Source of the DNA: Geosiphon pyriformis
Lineage: Eukaryota; Glomeromycota; Glomeromycetes; Archaeosporales; Geosiphonaceae
Direction: 5' to 3'
Assembly: GCA_016748015.1 (NCBI GenBank)
Contig: JAAOMT010000504.1
Coordinates: 1 to 43,183 of the forward strand
Length of the DNA: 43,183 nt
In this document: piece after piece, positions 10,561-21,232 of the stretch
Layout: every line of letters begins with the position of its first letter
How positions within the stretch are numbered: the first letter of the stretch is position 1
Translations under genes and position numbers: made by a program
The notes under the pieces: generated by a model
What the model was told of the DNA's origin: nothing
What the model saw: only the letters and a program-made list of their open reading frames with translations
The model's database searches: none

Positions 10561-11585
10561 AAAAATGACATGATAATCAATTATCAGACAAACCAGTTAA
10601 ATTCAAGATTGAAAACAAAATACTTTTATATTATATCAAAGTAGAAAAACAATAGAGTAGAAAATTTGACCTCAAATAAAATAGAACTTACAAACTAAGA
10701 TAGGACAACAAAATCTTAGTTAAAGCAATACATAAAAATCAACTAAAACCATATCACAATATATTATCATCATTCACTGGTAATATTCCACAACTGGGAA
10801 TATAATGAATACTAGTCTAATTGAATGAAATTCTATAAGATCTAGAACCAATTATAGTTATCAATACAAACATATCAAATTGATCAAATAGAATAATATA
10901 TAAAAACACAGTAAATGCGACCAAAAATAACAATAAAAGATGAAAATTACCAATAACATCTATTTACTCACACAACAACTATTCTAATTAATTTAATAAA
11001 CAAGCCTAAAAATTATCATTAACCAACAAATTATTTAATACAAAAATAATTAAAAAAAGACCCAATACAAGGTACACAGAAAATTGGAAAACACTATAAA
11101 TAAGATAATAGCAAAAATAAAGTTGTCAATAAAAACACCAAAAACAGTTGTACTATATCAAAAAATAATAAAAAAAACTTGAAATTAGTGGCTACAACAA
11201 TTTCCAAGAAACTTTTACTATTACTACTTGGGACAGATTCTCAATATTCAGAATTTATATACTGACAAGACAAAATAGTTATTCAATACAACAATACTAC
11301 AACAACTAGAACAATTTATAGAGAAAAACAATTTGTCCACATAAGCACAAGTCATATATTGGCTATATACAGGATTTTAAGATCGACCAGTCATACTACT
11401 TAATTCAGCAATGAATATAGTTACCATTAATCAATTAGGAAAAATCATTAATGCCCAATTTGAAGAATTACAAATCAAAATAACACAACTAATTCTCGAA
11501 AAAGAAGTTCAGGAGTTAATCAAAGAAGAAAAGTTAGGAAATATAGAAAATTTTAATAAAGCTTAATATTAAAAAAAGGAGATAA
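10560..11585 (+). pseudogene. C-terminal polyprotein extension, copy B
   Basis: This matches copy A 3,340-4,364. Shared pieces include KPVKFKI near 10,595, the NQLKPYHN/LSSFTGNIPQL segment near 10,740-10,795, the CYYLGQILNIQNLYTDK segment near 11,215-11,270, and the final VTINQLGKIINAQFEELQI segment near 11,420-11,475. Its retention to the same end point just before the polypurine tract AAAAAAAGGAGA (11,571-11,582) supports a real protein tail. Function is not recognised. Confidence 0.65.
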
Positions 11586-12143
11586 TATTACTTATAAAAT
11601 ATAGGAATTATATATTAGTACATAAATTAATCAATTAAAATGAAATACAGTAAAAGTAAAATTCCAGAATTTTTTTTAGAGGAATTGCAGAATTTCAGAA
11701 TTCCAGGATTCCTCTCAAGAAATTACAGAATTTCAAAAATTTTAGGATTCCTGGCTAGAAAATTAAAAAATTCAAGAAATTTTGTATAATGAAATTTATG
11801 TATATATAACAGTAGTGTTAAAAACAGAAAAAACAGAATCTCTAAGTTAGAATCCTTAGTTTAGAACACCAAGTTCTAATATTCACTATTAATAAAATAC
11901 TTATTTCAATCACAATTTATTGCTACTATCAACACTTCATATTAATAGCAATTAATACTTAACTATATTGAACCAATAACTCTTAATTATAATTATTGAT
12001 AAGATACTAACTTTTTTTGCCTTGATTTATTTTTTTAGTGTTCTTTTCTTTATTTTTTTTTATTTTTTTATTTTTTTTATTTTTTATTTACTAAATTAAT
12101 TTAAAAGATTAATGCACGGGGTACTGATGTCAGAATATAGCAT
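11586..12143 (+). repeat. Second long terminal repeat (copies B/C)
   Basis: It follows the purine tract at 11,571-11,582 and ends before TGGTAAAAGACCC at 12,144 (candidate primer binding site). It is homologous to 4,365-4,883, including ATGTATATATA at 11,798-11,808 and the stretch around 11,930-12,010. The first two bases read TA where the other LTR has TG. The U3 part (11,660-11,760) holds its own palindromic units built from GAATTCC and GGATTCCT in place of the GAGCA units of the first LTR. LTR length is about 520-560 bp. Confidence 0.75.
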
Positions 12144-12430
12144 TGGTAAAAGACCCAGGAATGAAGATAAACACTCAAAATTGAGTGTAATTTACTAGAA
12201 AATTGCTGGCCACCAAACTGAAAAAAAATTGACAAAATTGCAATTCCAAAAGACAACTGAAAACAACAATTGAATTTCTGCTTATTATACAAAAGACTTA
12301 ACTCAAAATCTTTAGATTACCCAGATCTTCAGATATTACTAATTGAATTTGATATTAAGCACCAAGTTATGAGTTTATTATTTGATTTGAGAGCCCAAAT
12401 AATCACTTGTAATAACAATTTGCAATTATT
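12144..12430 (+). pseudogene. Gag stub of a third gypsy copy (C)
   Basis: After the second LTR the sequence repeats the copy B leader/gag (4,884-5,180): IDKIAIPK near 12,228, FCLLYKRL near 12,275, IKHQVMSLLFDLRAQIITCNNN near 12,352-12,417 (shown in two parts: IKHQVMSLLFDLRA, then QIITCNNN). The match stops abruptly between about 12,416 and 12,432, where sequence belonging to a minus-strand LINE relic begins. The array is therefore cut off here by a deletion or recombination junction, not by a third LTR. Confidence 0.75.
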
Positions 12431-14700
12431 AATAACAAATTTTTACTAATAAAAATATAGTTAATACCTTTTTTAGCTTTTTTAAATTTGTTTTAAATAG
12501 AAAATTTGACCAAAAAATGTCTAATAAGTGAATTAACTAGTCTTATATCAGAGTATTTTCTGAAATTTGTACTTTTTTTAGACTTATTTTCATTGAAATT
12601 CTTATTCAAAACAACAAAAATACTAGAATTAATCACTTTGACAATAAAAAATTAATCTTTAAAGTCTATTTAAACTTAGATTCAAAAAAAACAATAGCAT
12701 ACAAACTTAAAATTATTACTAAAAGCTTTTTTTTAAACAAAAAACATACTAAAATCAATTAATCTAAAATCTCATTAATCTTTGAAATATGCCAAGCCAA
12801 AGAATTGTTTATGATTATGACTATTTCTATACTATAAAAACTCATGTTCAAACCAGAAGTAAAAATACAGACTTTATTAAACTTATTTATAATTTACAAT
12901 TTAATATTAAATCTCAATTTGGTTTTAATAATAATAAAAATCATATTACTTAACTCTATATATCAACAAATAATATTTTTTTGCTTAACAAAAACATTGA
13001 TATCTCTAATATTATATAATAGCAATTTCCCAAACTAAATTGGTTATTAAAATAAATAAGACTTCAAATCTAAATTGGCATTGGCCATTTTGGTTAAAAG
13101 ACCCAAAACTATATTTAAAAGACTTTTTATACTGTTTTTTAACTTAAAAACTATTAAAAAATTCAAAATTTCTGTTTTTGCAATAATTTTATTACTAGTA
13201 ATCACACTCAAACTTTCATTTATTACTATATTTATCTCTTGATTTTGTGATAAAAGAGTTATTAATGACTGATATTAAGAGCTAGATTAAGAAAATATTG
13301 GTCTAAATGTGTTTAAATTTTTAGTTGGCATATTAATCTTCTTTGTATAATTAATAAAACTATACTTAAAAGTAGCAAATCTATTATTTAATTCTTTGAA
13401 AAAAATGAAAAGAGCTCTACTTGTAAAGAAAAGTCAAAATTTTCTGAATTATTTTACACAAAAAAAAAAAAAAAAATAATTCACCAATAATTTTAGTCTA
13501 AAAAACACTATTAAAAGAAACAAAACAAGTAACAGGTATTGAATATTTAGTATAGATAATAACTAATCTGTTTTTATCTGCTTCAAATAAAACTTTATAA
13601 TATATATTATCAGAAGAATTTTTTTTATTTATAGTACAATCCAATAATATATGTTTCAAATTTTAATACTTTGTATATTTGGCAAAATCCAGATAAGATC
13701 AGCATAAATTAGCACTTCTTAGTACTAGTGTATTTTATAACAGTATTTAAAGACTCAGTAGAATTGAAACAAACAACTACATATTTGATTTAGGTATATG
13801 TAATTAGATAATAATTAATAATACATGTTTTTCTACTTATTGACTTAATAAAATTCCAGATATTATGTATATTTATTCTTACTGGCAGAATGTAAATTAG
13901 TATTCTATTATTGTTTTTTGTATTTTATAATTCTTTGTTTTTATTAGTTCTAATAACTTATACAGTATTTTTTTTGATTAAGATAAATTATTCTGTTATG
14001 GCTAAATTAATATAATCAAATTATTTAAATTCAATAATAGCTTTTTGCCACAGTCTCACTAGTTGTATTTTAATTAACTTAATTATTCCAAATCTAAAAA
14101 ACACAGCATATATAGCCTTTACTAAAGTTCTCATAAGTATTTTTTTAATTATCACAGTTCAATTTAAACACATTGTAGATTTTTTGAAATTAGCATTTCT
14201 CACAATATTCTTAGTCTTTACCAAATTCATTATTTGTATCAAGTTTGATTCAAAAATAAATGTTGTTTTAATAATATCAGCAAATTTTAAAGAAGTAAAA
14301 GCTGTCTAAAACATTTGATTTTTGAAAACAATTTTTTAACTGCTACAAGTTTTTCTTAAAACAATTTACCAACTTTAAAATTCCAAAAATTTCTATTTAC
14401 TCTTTTATTAGAATCACCTTTATTAATAATGCCATCATCCAAAACACTTTTTTATCACTTTTTTTTGAAAAAAATATTTCTGTTAACAATTTTAGAACTA
14501 GAACTCTTAGCAGCTTTTTTTATAACAGTAATACTAAAACCAACAATAGCTTTGTATTTAAACAGAAATAATTTAAAAATATTAACTTGAATGATTGTAA
14601 AAAAGAATTAAAAAACTTCTTTATTAAAATTAAAATTCTTTGATAATTATTAAAATAAACAAGAAAAAAAAGTTGTTTATATTTTATTTTAATTTAGAAA
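12430..14700 (-). pseudogene. Decayed LINE relic, 5' half (ORF1 and endonuclease start), minus strand
   Basis: No long frame is open here, but the minus strand aligns residue by residue with the LINE at 21,300-23,820. Reading leftward from about 14,640: TII-x-FKYKAIVGFSITVIKK (LINE TIQ...LDYETIVGPSVAVIKE), EKLVAVKKLFSKI near 14,330, FGIIKLIKIQLVRLWQKA near 14,040-14,090, HNIWNFIKSISRKTCIIN near 13,850, SQNQEINIVINES near 13,220. The endonuclease then starts with NIRDINVFVKQKNIIC near 12,990 and VFTSGL-like ...FTSGLN near 12,845, and ends with GINYIFISKNL near 12,460. About 300 nt of the LINE (21,560-21,860) are missing from the relic. It stops at the gypsy junction. Stops are frequent and Gly/Ala codons are largely replaced, so it is much older than the LINE at 21 kb. 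Confidence 0.8.
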
Positions 14701-15190
14701 ATTTTGAATTATTAAATTTTAATAATTTTTTATAAATAAATTTAATTCTATTTTTGTTAATAATATAATTAAGAAAAACTAAACTTTTTTTTAAAATAAT
14801 ATTTTTAATGTTTAATTTTAATTTTAATTTTTATAATTATTAAAGAATTTTTTGCAAATAAATCAAATAAGCTTCAAAAATTAATAAGTAAAAATTAATG
14901 TTTTTAAGATAAACTATTACTAATTTATATAGTAATTTAACATAAACAATATTTATAAGACTTTAAAAATTATTAAAGTATTATATAAATCTCAAAAACA
15001 TTATATTAAATTCATAATTTTTTTTTAAATTATACAAATTATTTTTTTATATTTATAATAATTTGTTAATATTTATTTTTAAGTATTTATTATTAATAAA
15101 TTAATGGCTAATTAGAAATATTTAATAAATTTGTTATTATTTTAATATCTAAAATATTTAATAAAATAATAAAATAATTATTAAAATAAT
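14700..15190. other. AT-rich spacer
   Basis: Nearly pure A/T sequence separates two LINE relics pointing away from each other. The first 20 or so bases may still be LINE 5' leader. I see no coding signal, RNA gene or clear repeat. Confidence 0.5.
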
Positions 15191-16980
15191 ATTAAAGTTA
15201 ATCCAATAAACAATTTTTTAACCAGTATAAATCGTATTTTTTGTGATTATAATTTGTTATTGGTTAATTTTCTATACTTAATATCTTAATTTTGAAATAA
15301 AACTTTGATATTAATGGTTTTAAATAGTTCAATTTTTTTTAAAGTGTTTTATTTATTTAAATAGTTTGGTATTGTTTTTGTTAAACAATTATATAATAGA
15401 AAAAATATTATTTTTAACTGGAAAATTTTTAGATACTGGAAGAGATTAAACTTTTATAGTCTTGTTTTTGAATAATTTATATTAGCTGTTTAGTTTTTAA
15501 ATATCTTGGCTTTTTGTTCTAATAAATTGTTTTTAGTTATTGGTTTTTAGTTTTTGAATGTTTTTGATTTGTGTAAATTTAGTTTGGTTTATAATTAACT
15601 AATTAGTATTAATGTAATTTATTTTTCTATTTATATTAATAGTTTTTTAAGTAATTTGAGTATTACTAATATAAAAATTAATACTATAACTTTTTTTAAA
15701 AATTTGAATTTGAATTTAGATTTTAGAATATCTGGATTGGTTTTTTTTACTATGATTGACAGACTATTATATTGGTTTTGAAATATATATTTTTTTTTAT
15801 AAAATTGAAATAATTTTTGACAATTAAACAGTTCTAAATATATGCTATTTAAAGTTGTTATTAAATTAAGCATTAATATATTATGAATATTATTAAAGAT
15901 AAAAATTTAAGTATTAATTAATATAAAATTAAGGATTATTTTGATATTTTAAGTAATAAAAAAACTAATATTTTAACTAATGTTATCTTATTTTTGGATT
16001 TAATACTTTTAGTTTATATGTAAAAATGTTTTATTAAAGCTAAAAATAAAATTGTTTCTGAAAATACAAAGCATTTTGTCTATAAAATTTTTTAAATAAT
16101 TTATTATATCTATTAAAAAATTAGATCTAATATTAGAGTTTTGAATAATAGTCTGTTTAAAGATATAAACTGAATTTAATTATTGTTAGTTTAATACTCT
16201 AATTCTTACATAGTATTTAAGTTTACAAACAAAGTCACAGCTAAAATATGTTTTTATTTTATAAAAGTATTATATTATAAATTGTTAATGACTATCTGCA
16301 AATATTTATATGACAAGTATTATTATAGTATTTTGTGTTTATATTATAAAGAAGTTGAATTTTTGAACCACATTTTTTTTTTAAAATAAATATTTATATA
16401 ATTATTTAAAAAACATTATTTGGTTTGTACAGATTATTATTATATATATTTTAATTGTTTTTTTTATGTTTTTTTTAATATTATTGTGTATTATGTTTTG
16501 TATAAAGAATTTGTTTTTAAAAATTAATTCTGAAAGTTTTTTTTAGTTTTTAAGAATACTAAAATTTCTAATTATAAAATTATAGATTTTGTGTATAGTT
16601 TTAAACTGGCTTATAGAAATAATATTTGACTTGTTTATTTTAAGTACTAAGCTTTTATAAAAAAGAATAATTTGATTTTACATAATAAAACTATGCTAAT
16701 AATTGTTACTAAATTATTATTTGTGCTGTTTAATAATATGGTTAAGCTGTTTAAAATTGTTGAAACTTTTAAAATTAGTTTTGGTATGTACAAATTGTGT
16801 TTTTTTTTTTTGAGTATTAGGATATAATTTTTGTATATGTAAATGTATAATGCTGTTTTAATTGGTTTAAGTAACTGGTTATGTATAGTAAATACATAAT
16901 TTATACTTAGTTTAAATTATTTAGTTTAATGTATTATATTAAATAATATTTGGATCTTATTAATTAAACATAAAAAAAAA
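15190..16980 (+). pseudogene. Decayed LINE relic, 3' half (ORF2 RNase H and C-terminus), plus strand
   Basis: This aligns with 26,150-28,010 of the intact LINE. It opens with KVNPINNFLTS near 15,193 (LINE IRVSVSNNFLTG). FGIVFVKQLYNR (LINE YGIAFVDQLRDR), FNWKIFRYWKRLNFYS and SLVYNXLISINV follow. The RNase H core is FSIYINSFLSNL near 15,622 (LINE SVYTDGSLSNL), with the catalytic Asp changed to Asn. KYLYDKYYYSILCLYYKEVEF is near 16,296-16,358 (two overlapping parts: KYLYDKYYYS, ILCLYYKEVEF; LINE NVLCLYCDEVEL), and MVKLFKIVETFKISFG near 16,738. It ends in the LINE-type 3' tail and a run of nine A (16,972-16,980). The 5' end is truncated, as is usual for LINE copies. Confidence 0.82.
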
Positions 16981-18270
16981 TAACATCATATTTTTAATTC
17001 TTTAATTAAATAAATATTTGTAATATTTTTTGTAAATTTGTTTATTAAATTTAAAAATTTTGTTAAATAATAATAGATTTAAAATAAATATATGCTTTTT
17101 AGTAATTTTTAAATAACAGAATATAATAGTTTTTAATAATTTTAAAATTTAATAGAATTTATTTTAAAAATTAAATATTATATTAATTAGTATTATAAAT
17201 TGTTTAATAAAACTAAAGTTTTAAGTTTTTTTGTTATTTTTGCTTAAATTTTTCCAATTCTGAAATGGTTGTAAATTCAAAATATTGATTAAAAATAAAT
17301 AAAGAGCTTAAGCAATCTTTTTAATTAAATAAATTATGTTTAATTTCTTGATTTTATTTTAAAGCATTATTACAATATCTTTAGTATATTATATATTTAT
17401 AATTTTTTTTTAAACATTAATTTTTTTGTTTAATAATAATAACTTAAAAGTAATTTGTATTATTGATTTTGGTAAAACTTTAAAAACAATTCGAAAATAA
17501 ATTTTTGTTAATGTTTTTGGTAATAAAATTAAGATTTTTTTTTTAAATATTGTAAATTATATTAAACATCAATTTTATAAGCTTTTTTTGGTTTAATTTA
17601 TACTTTATTCTTAATAAAATATTTGAATTATATTGTTTATTAATTTTTAATTAAGTAGATTAAAGTTGGTAATAAAACTTTTTTTTGTTCAAATTGTTTA
17701 AATTCGATTTTATTTTATCTTTTTTAATAGATAATAATATATAAAAAACATAATATTTTAAATACTATTGATTATTATAAAATATGATGTATTTTTAACA
17801 AAAGTAAATATTTATTTGTTTTGTATTATGTTTTTGAAAAGTAAAAATGACTTAAATATTATAATATAGTTTTATTTTAACAAAATAATTGTAATTAGCT
17901 AATTTCAAAATATACTTAATATATTGTGTTTTTTTATTAATAAAAATTATTATTAATATATAAATAATAATACAGTTTTTAAAAACTTTATAGTATATTA
18001 ATTAAAATATAATTTTTTTTACTTTTTTGAAATTGATAAAACATATTAATAAGTTTAATTATATAATTTTGTTTTATTAAAATATTAACTCAATTATATT
18101 ATAATAATTATTTATAAATTAAGTAATTAATAAGTATAATTTTTTTAAAATATAAATAAGTTTTTATAAATAAAAATTACTTTTTATAATCTTTATATTT
18201 AAGTAAAATATAAGTTAATTTTTTTTGTAATTGTTTTGAATAAAAAATATTTTATTTATTAATTGGTTTT
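16981..18270. other. AT-rich DNA without recognised gene
   Basis: Composition is extreme A/T with many TAA and TTAT runs. A slightly coding-like plus-strand patch exists near 17,455-17,560, but I cannot match it to a family. It may be another eroded repeat. No RNA gene, LTR or terminal repeat is visible. Confidence 0.4.
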
Positions 18271-18289
18271 ATTATTATTATTATTATTA
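18271..18289. repeat. (ATT)6 microsatellite forming the tail of the minus-strand element
   Basis: Six ATT units lie here. On the minus strand they read AAT/TAA repeats directly after the conserved LINE-type 3' end. They are best read as the 3' tail of the element at 18,290-20,566, in the place of the poly-A tail seen on the other LINE copies. Confidence 0.7.
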
Positions 18290-20566
18290 GATTTAACAAG
18301 CAAGACCCAACTACTACTTAGTATATAAAAACATAAAAAGAATTAAACTAAGTATAATTCACACATTTTCTATATATAATCAAGTATTTAAGCCAGTTTA
18401 AGTTATGTTATATTAATACAACAGAAGAAAACTTACCCAAAGACAACATCTTTTGAATAATATTAAACAAAGTAACACTACATAAGACCAATCTAATTAG
18501 CTATTTAACTGTCTTCAAAGAATTAAACTTAATATCAATAGACTTATGTGCTCAAAGAAACATCAAGCTAGAAAACATATTATCATCTATATTAGTTGAA
18601 TGCTCCAAATTACCAAACATATTAATATCATTTATGCAGCACTTTTTTTTCAAAAAAACCACATTTTTTCTCAACTTACTAATAACATTGCTAAAAAAAT
18701 TCAGATAGACTAAGTTCATTAACTTTTAAGCTAAGAATACTGCTTAAGATAAGATTACTCTTAGTAAAATATTTAAACACAGTAACTAAAGCACCAACAA
18801 GTTTAACAATTAATTCAACCAAAGCCAACAACTTAATCAAATTAGATTCCAGAAATACCAGCCAAGAGAAAAACAAAAAATCACTAACAATTACAAAAAA
18901 AAAAGTAGAAGCTGCCAAAGAAAAAACTCTAAAGAATCAAGATAAGCAGAGGTCTTAACATAAAAAACATTATCCACAAAACATAGTCTGAACATCTTGA
19001 GAGCCATGAGAGAAAGAGATGAAAAAACTATATAGTTTGCAGCCAAATAATCTACTTTTTGGCATTTAAAGCAGCACTAACAACCAAAAATTTTTCATCA
19101 AATATAACATTTTTTCAGTGTACCAGTTTTAATAACTACAAAGTTTAAACCAGCTTAAGAACCAAATATAACCAGAGCAAACCAGAAATGATGACCAAAA
19201 TCAGGTAAACAAAGAATAAAACAAGTCTGATTACCAACCAAAAAATCATATTACTAATTTCAAAAATAATACAGCCAGAAAAAAGGTTAATCAACTTGGT
19301 TCTAAACCTATTATAAAACAGAATGGTCTTTTTTTGATTCATAAAGAAAAAAATCTGAATATTATCTTTGTTTACTAATACCAATTAGTGATTAAAAGCA
19401 AATGTAACAACATTTAATTCATTAAAGTACACAACTATGTATTGCTAAACACCAGCAGGCTTTAGCACAACACAAAAAACTTTATCAAAAACACTAAAAA
19501 CTAACTTAATATTAGCAGCAGACATATTTAAGAGCACATAATGCAACATAACAATAGCAAAAAAGGAATCAGACTCAGAAATCATTAAAGATTTAGCAAT
19601 TTTAAAAGTAACAAGAGAAACAAAGCTTGTAAACTTAACTAAAAATACAGCATCTAAAGAACTTTGGGAAGCAAACCTCATACAGAAAAGCTTTACATTG
19701 TTTTTTGACACTGACTTTGTATTCAAAAAACCATATATAGATTGAAAAACAGTCTTAATATAAGCCAATTTGATCTTAAAAGTATTACCAAATACAAGAA
19801 TAGAGGCCACCCACCCAGTAAATCTTTGATAATTAGTAATAGTTTCTTAAGCACTATTAATAACAGCATCAAAAATCAAAAAAGATGATTTAGTTTCTAT
19901 TTAATTAGTCCAGTTTTTAAAAACAGATAACTCAATAGAAGATAGTTACTTTGTTTTTAGAACTGGGAAAAATTTGTTGAAAAACACCATATTTGGCAAT
20001 ACAGTTAATAGTTAATTTTGGTTTATCTTAAATAACATATTGGATAAAACAGTAGAGATTTCATCTAAAATTTCAGTTAGAATCATAAAAAAGTTTAGTG
20101 TAATAATAGCAAAGACAAGTAATTACTCTCACTTTGTTGAATCTTTAATTTTTTTGATTATTTTGTTTGAAAAAATAGTGCTAGTAACATCAGATATAGA
20201 AATTATAATAAAAAAATTAGCTTGCTAACTAGTTTATTATTAAAAACCTTTGGGTTCTTAAAAGAAATAAAAACAATACTGGGACTAATCCAAGTGTGTT
20301 TTTTTGAAAGAATTTTGACTGATAAAAAACCAGCCAAAGATGAGAAAGATGTTTTAATAATTACTAAAAGCAGTTTATTACTATCAATAATCAAAAAAAA
20401 TATAACCAAAACATTATATCTAGCTGCTTTAATAATAAAAAGCTCTTTTCATATTAAAACCTTATTAATTACTATAAAAAAAATAATAGATACAGCTTTT
20501 TTACTCTTTGCTTTAGTTGTAATTATAAAATTTAGAAAACAAAGAGATCTTGAATTTTTTTATTAA
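18290..20566 (-). pseudogene. Non-autonomous LINE-like element with ORF1 only (RRM, zinc-knuckle relic, coiled coil)
   Basis: On the minus strand a decayed protein reads from about 20,566 to 18,400. Visible pieces are TSFSSLAGFLSVKILSKKHTW near 20,330-20,270 (two parts: TSFSSLAGFLSV, KILSKKHTW), YQRFTGWVAS near 19,810, and KSVSKNNVKLFCMRFASQSSL near 19,720-19,650 (two parts: KSVSKNNV, KLFCMRFASQSSL). The RRM-like LNMSAANIKLVFSVFDKV follows near 19,520, then GCIIFEISNMI near 19,270 and a broken CRRCF-type knuckle near 19,065. A leucine-rich helical stretch LESNLIKLLALVELIVKL is near 18,850. It resembles the second ORF1 type known from mycorrhizal-fungus LINEs and differs from the ORF1 at 21-23 kb. 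No endonuclease or RT follows. Instead it passes within about 100 nt into the LINE-type 3' tail (18,365-18,290). Confidence 0.72.
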
Positions 20567-21232
20567 TATTAATTTAAAATAATAATTTTTTATTTTAAAC
20601 CAAAAAATTTAATCTAAGATTTTAAATTAATAAAAATTTTCTGCTCTGTTTTATTAGTTTTAATCAAATTATAAATTAAATATTATATTTTAGTTTTTTT
20701 TTATCTTTAAATTTAAATACTTAAATTATTTATTAAAAATATTATAAGTAACAAATAAGCAAATATATTGTTTTTAATATAGAATTTTTAAGTTTTAATT
20801 TAATTTAAATTTGAAAAATCAATTACTTTTTATAAATATTTAATATTAAAAAACATTAATAATTAAATTTTTAATTAAAATAACAATTTTATTAATTATA
20901 AAAAAAAATTATTAATTTTGTTTATAAAAATTTTTATATATATTATTAACAATAATAATAATTATTTGTATTAATCTGTTAATATTTTATATAAGTTTTT
21001 ATATTAATTAATAAATAATAATACTTTTAATAAATTTATTATTTAAAATTAATCTAATCAATTTTTTTTAAATATAATTGTAATTACTTATTGTTTAAAT
21101 ATTGCTATATTATTAACAAAAATAGTAATTTATTAAATACAGAATAAAAAAATATTATATAAATTAATATTTTCTGCTATTTTTACTAATAAAATTATGG
21201 TATTATTAAAAAATTCTAAAATTATTTTGTAG
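20567..21232. other. AT-rich DNA without recognised gene
   Basis: This spacer lies between the 5' end of the minus-strand ORF1-only element and the 5' end of the plus-strand LINE. Only A/T-rich low-complexity sequence is seen. Confidence 0.5.

Larger units (their letters stand above)
4884..11585 (+). mobile_element. Ty3/gypsy retrotransposon copy B, full internal region
   Basis: A complete internal region lies between two LTRs (4,365-4,883 and 11,586-12,143). Domain order is gag, aspartic protease, Cys-rich linker, dUTPase-like domain, RT, RNase H, integrase, C-terminal extension. Every domain is interrupted by stops and small indels, so the element cannot move by itself. Comparison with copy A shows mostly different stop positions in the two copies (at the 'QHQIKT' site copy A has lost the first Gln and copy B the second), so most inactivating changes happened after the copies separated. 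The candidate primer binding site TGGTAAAAAACC starts at 4,884; its tRNA is not identified. Confidence 0.9.

Noticed and set aside
12844-13038. Plus-strand 64-residue frame
   Set aside because: Antisense of the LINE endonuclease relic, which reads on the minus strand with clear similarity to 23,190-23,400.
15631-15873. Minus-strand 80-residue frame
   Set aside because: Antisense of the RNase H part of the plus-strand LINE relic.
20040-20566. Overlapping plus-strand frames of 62 and 114 residues
   Set aside because: Antisense of the N-terminal part of the minus-strand ORF1-only element; no similarity to a known protein and no gene-like context.
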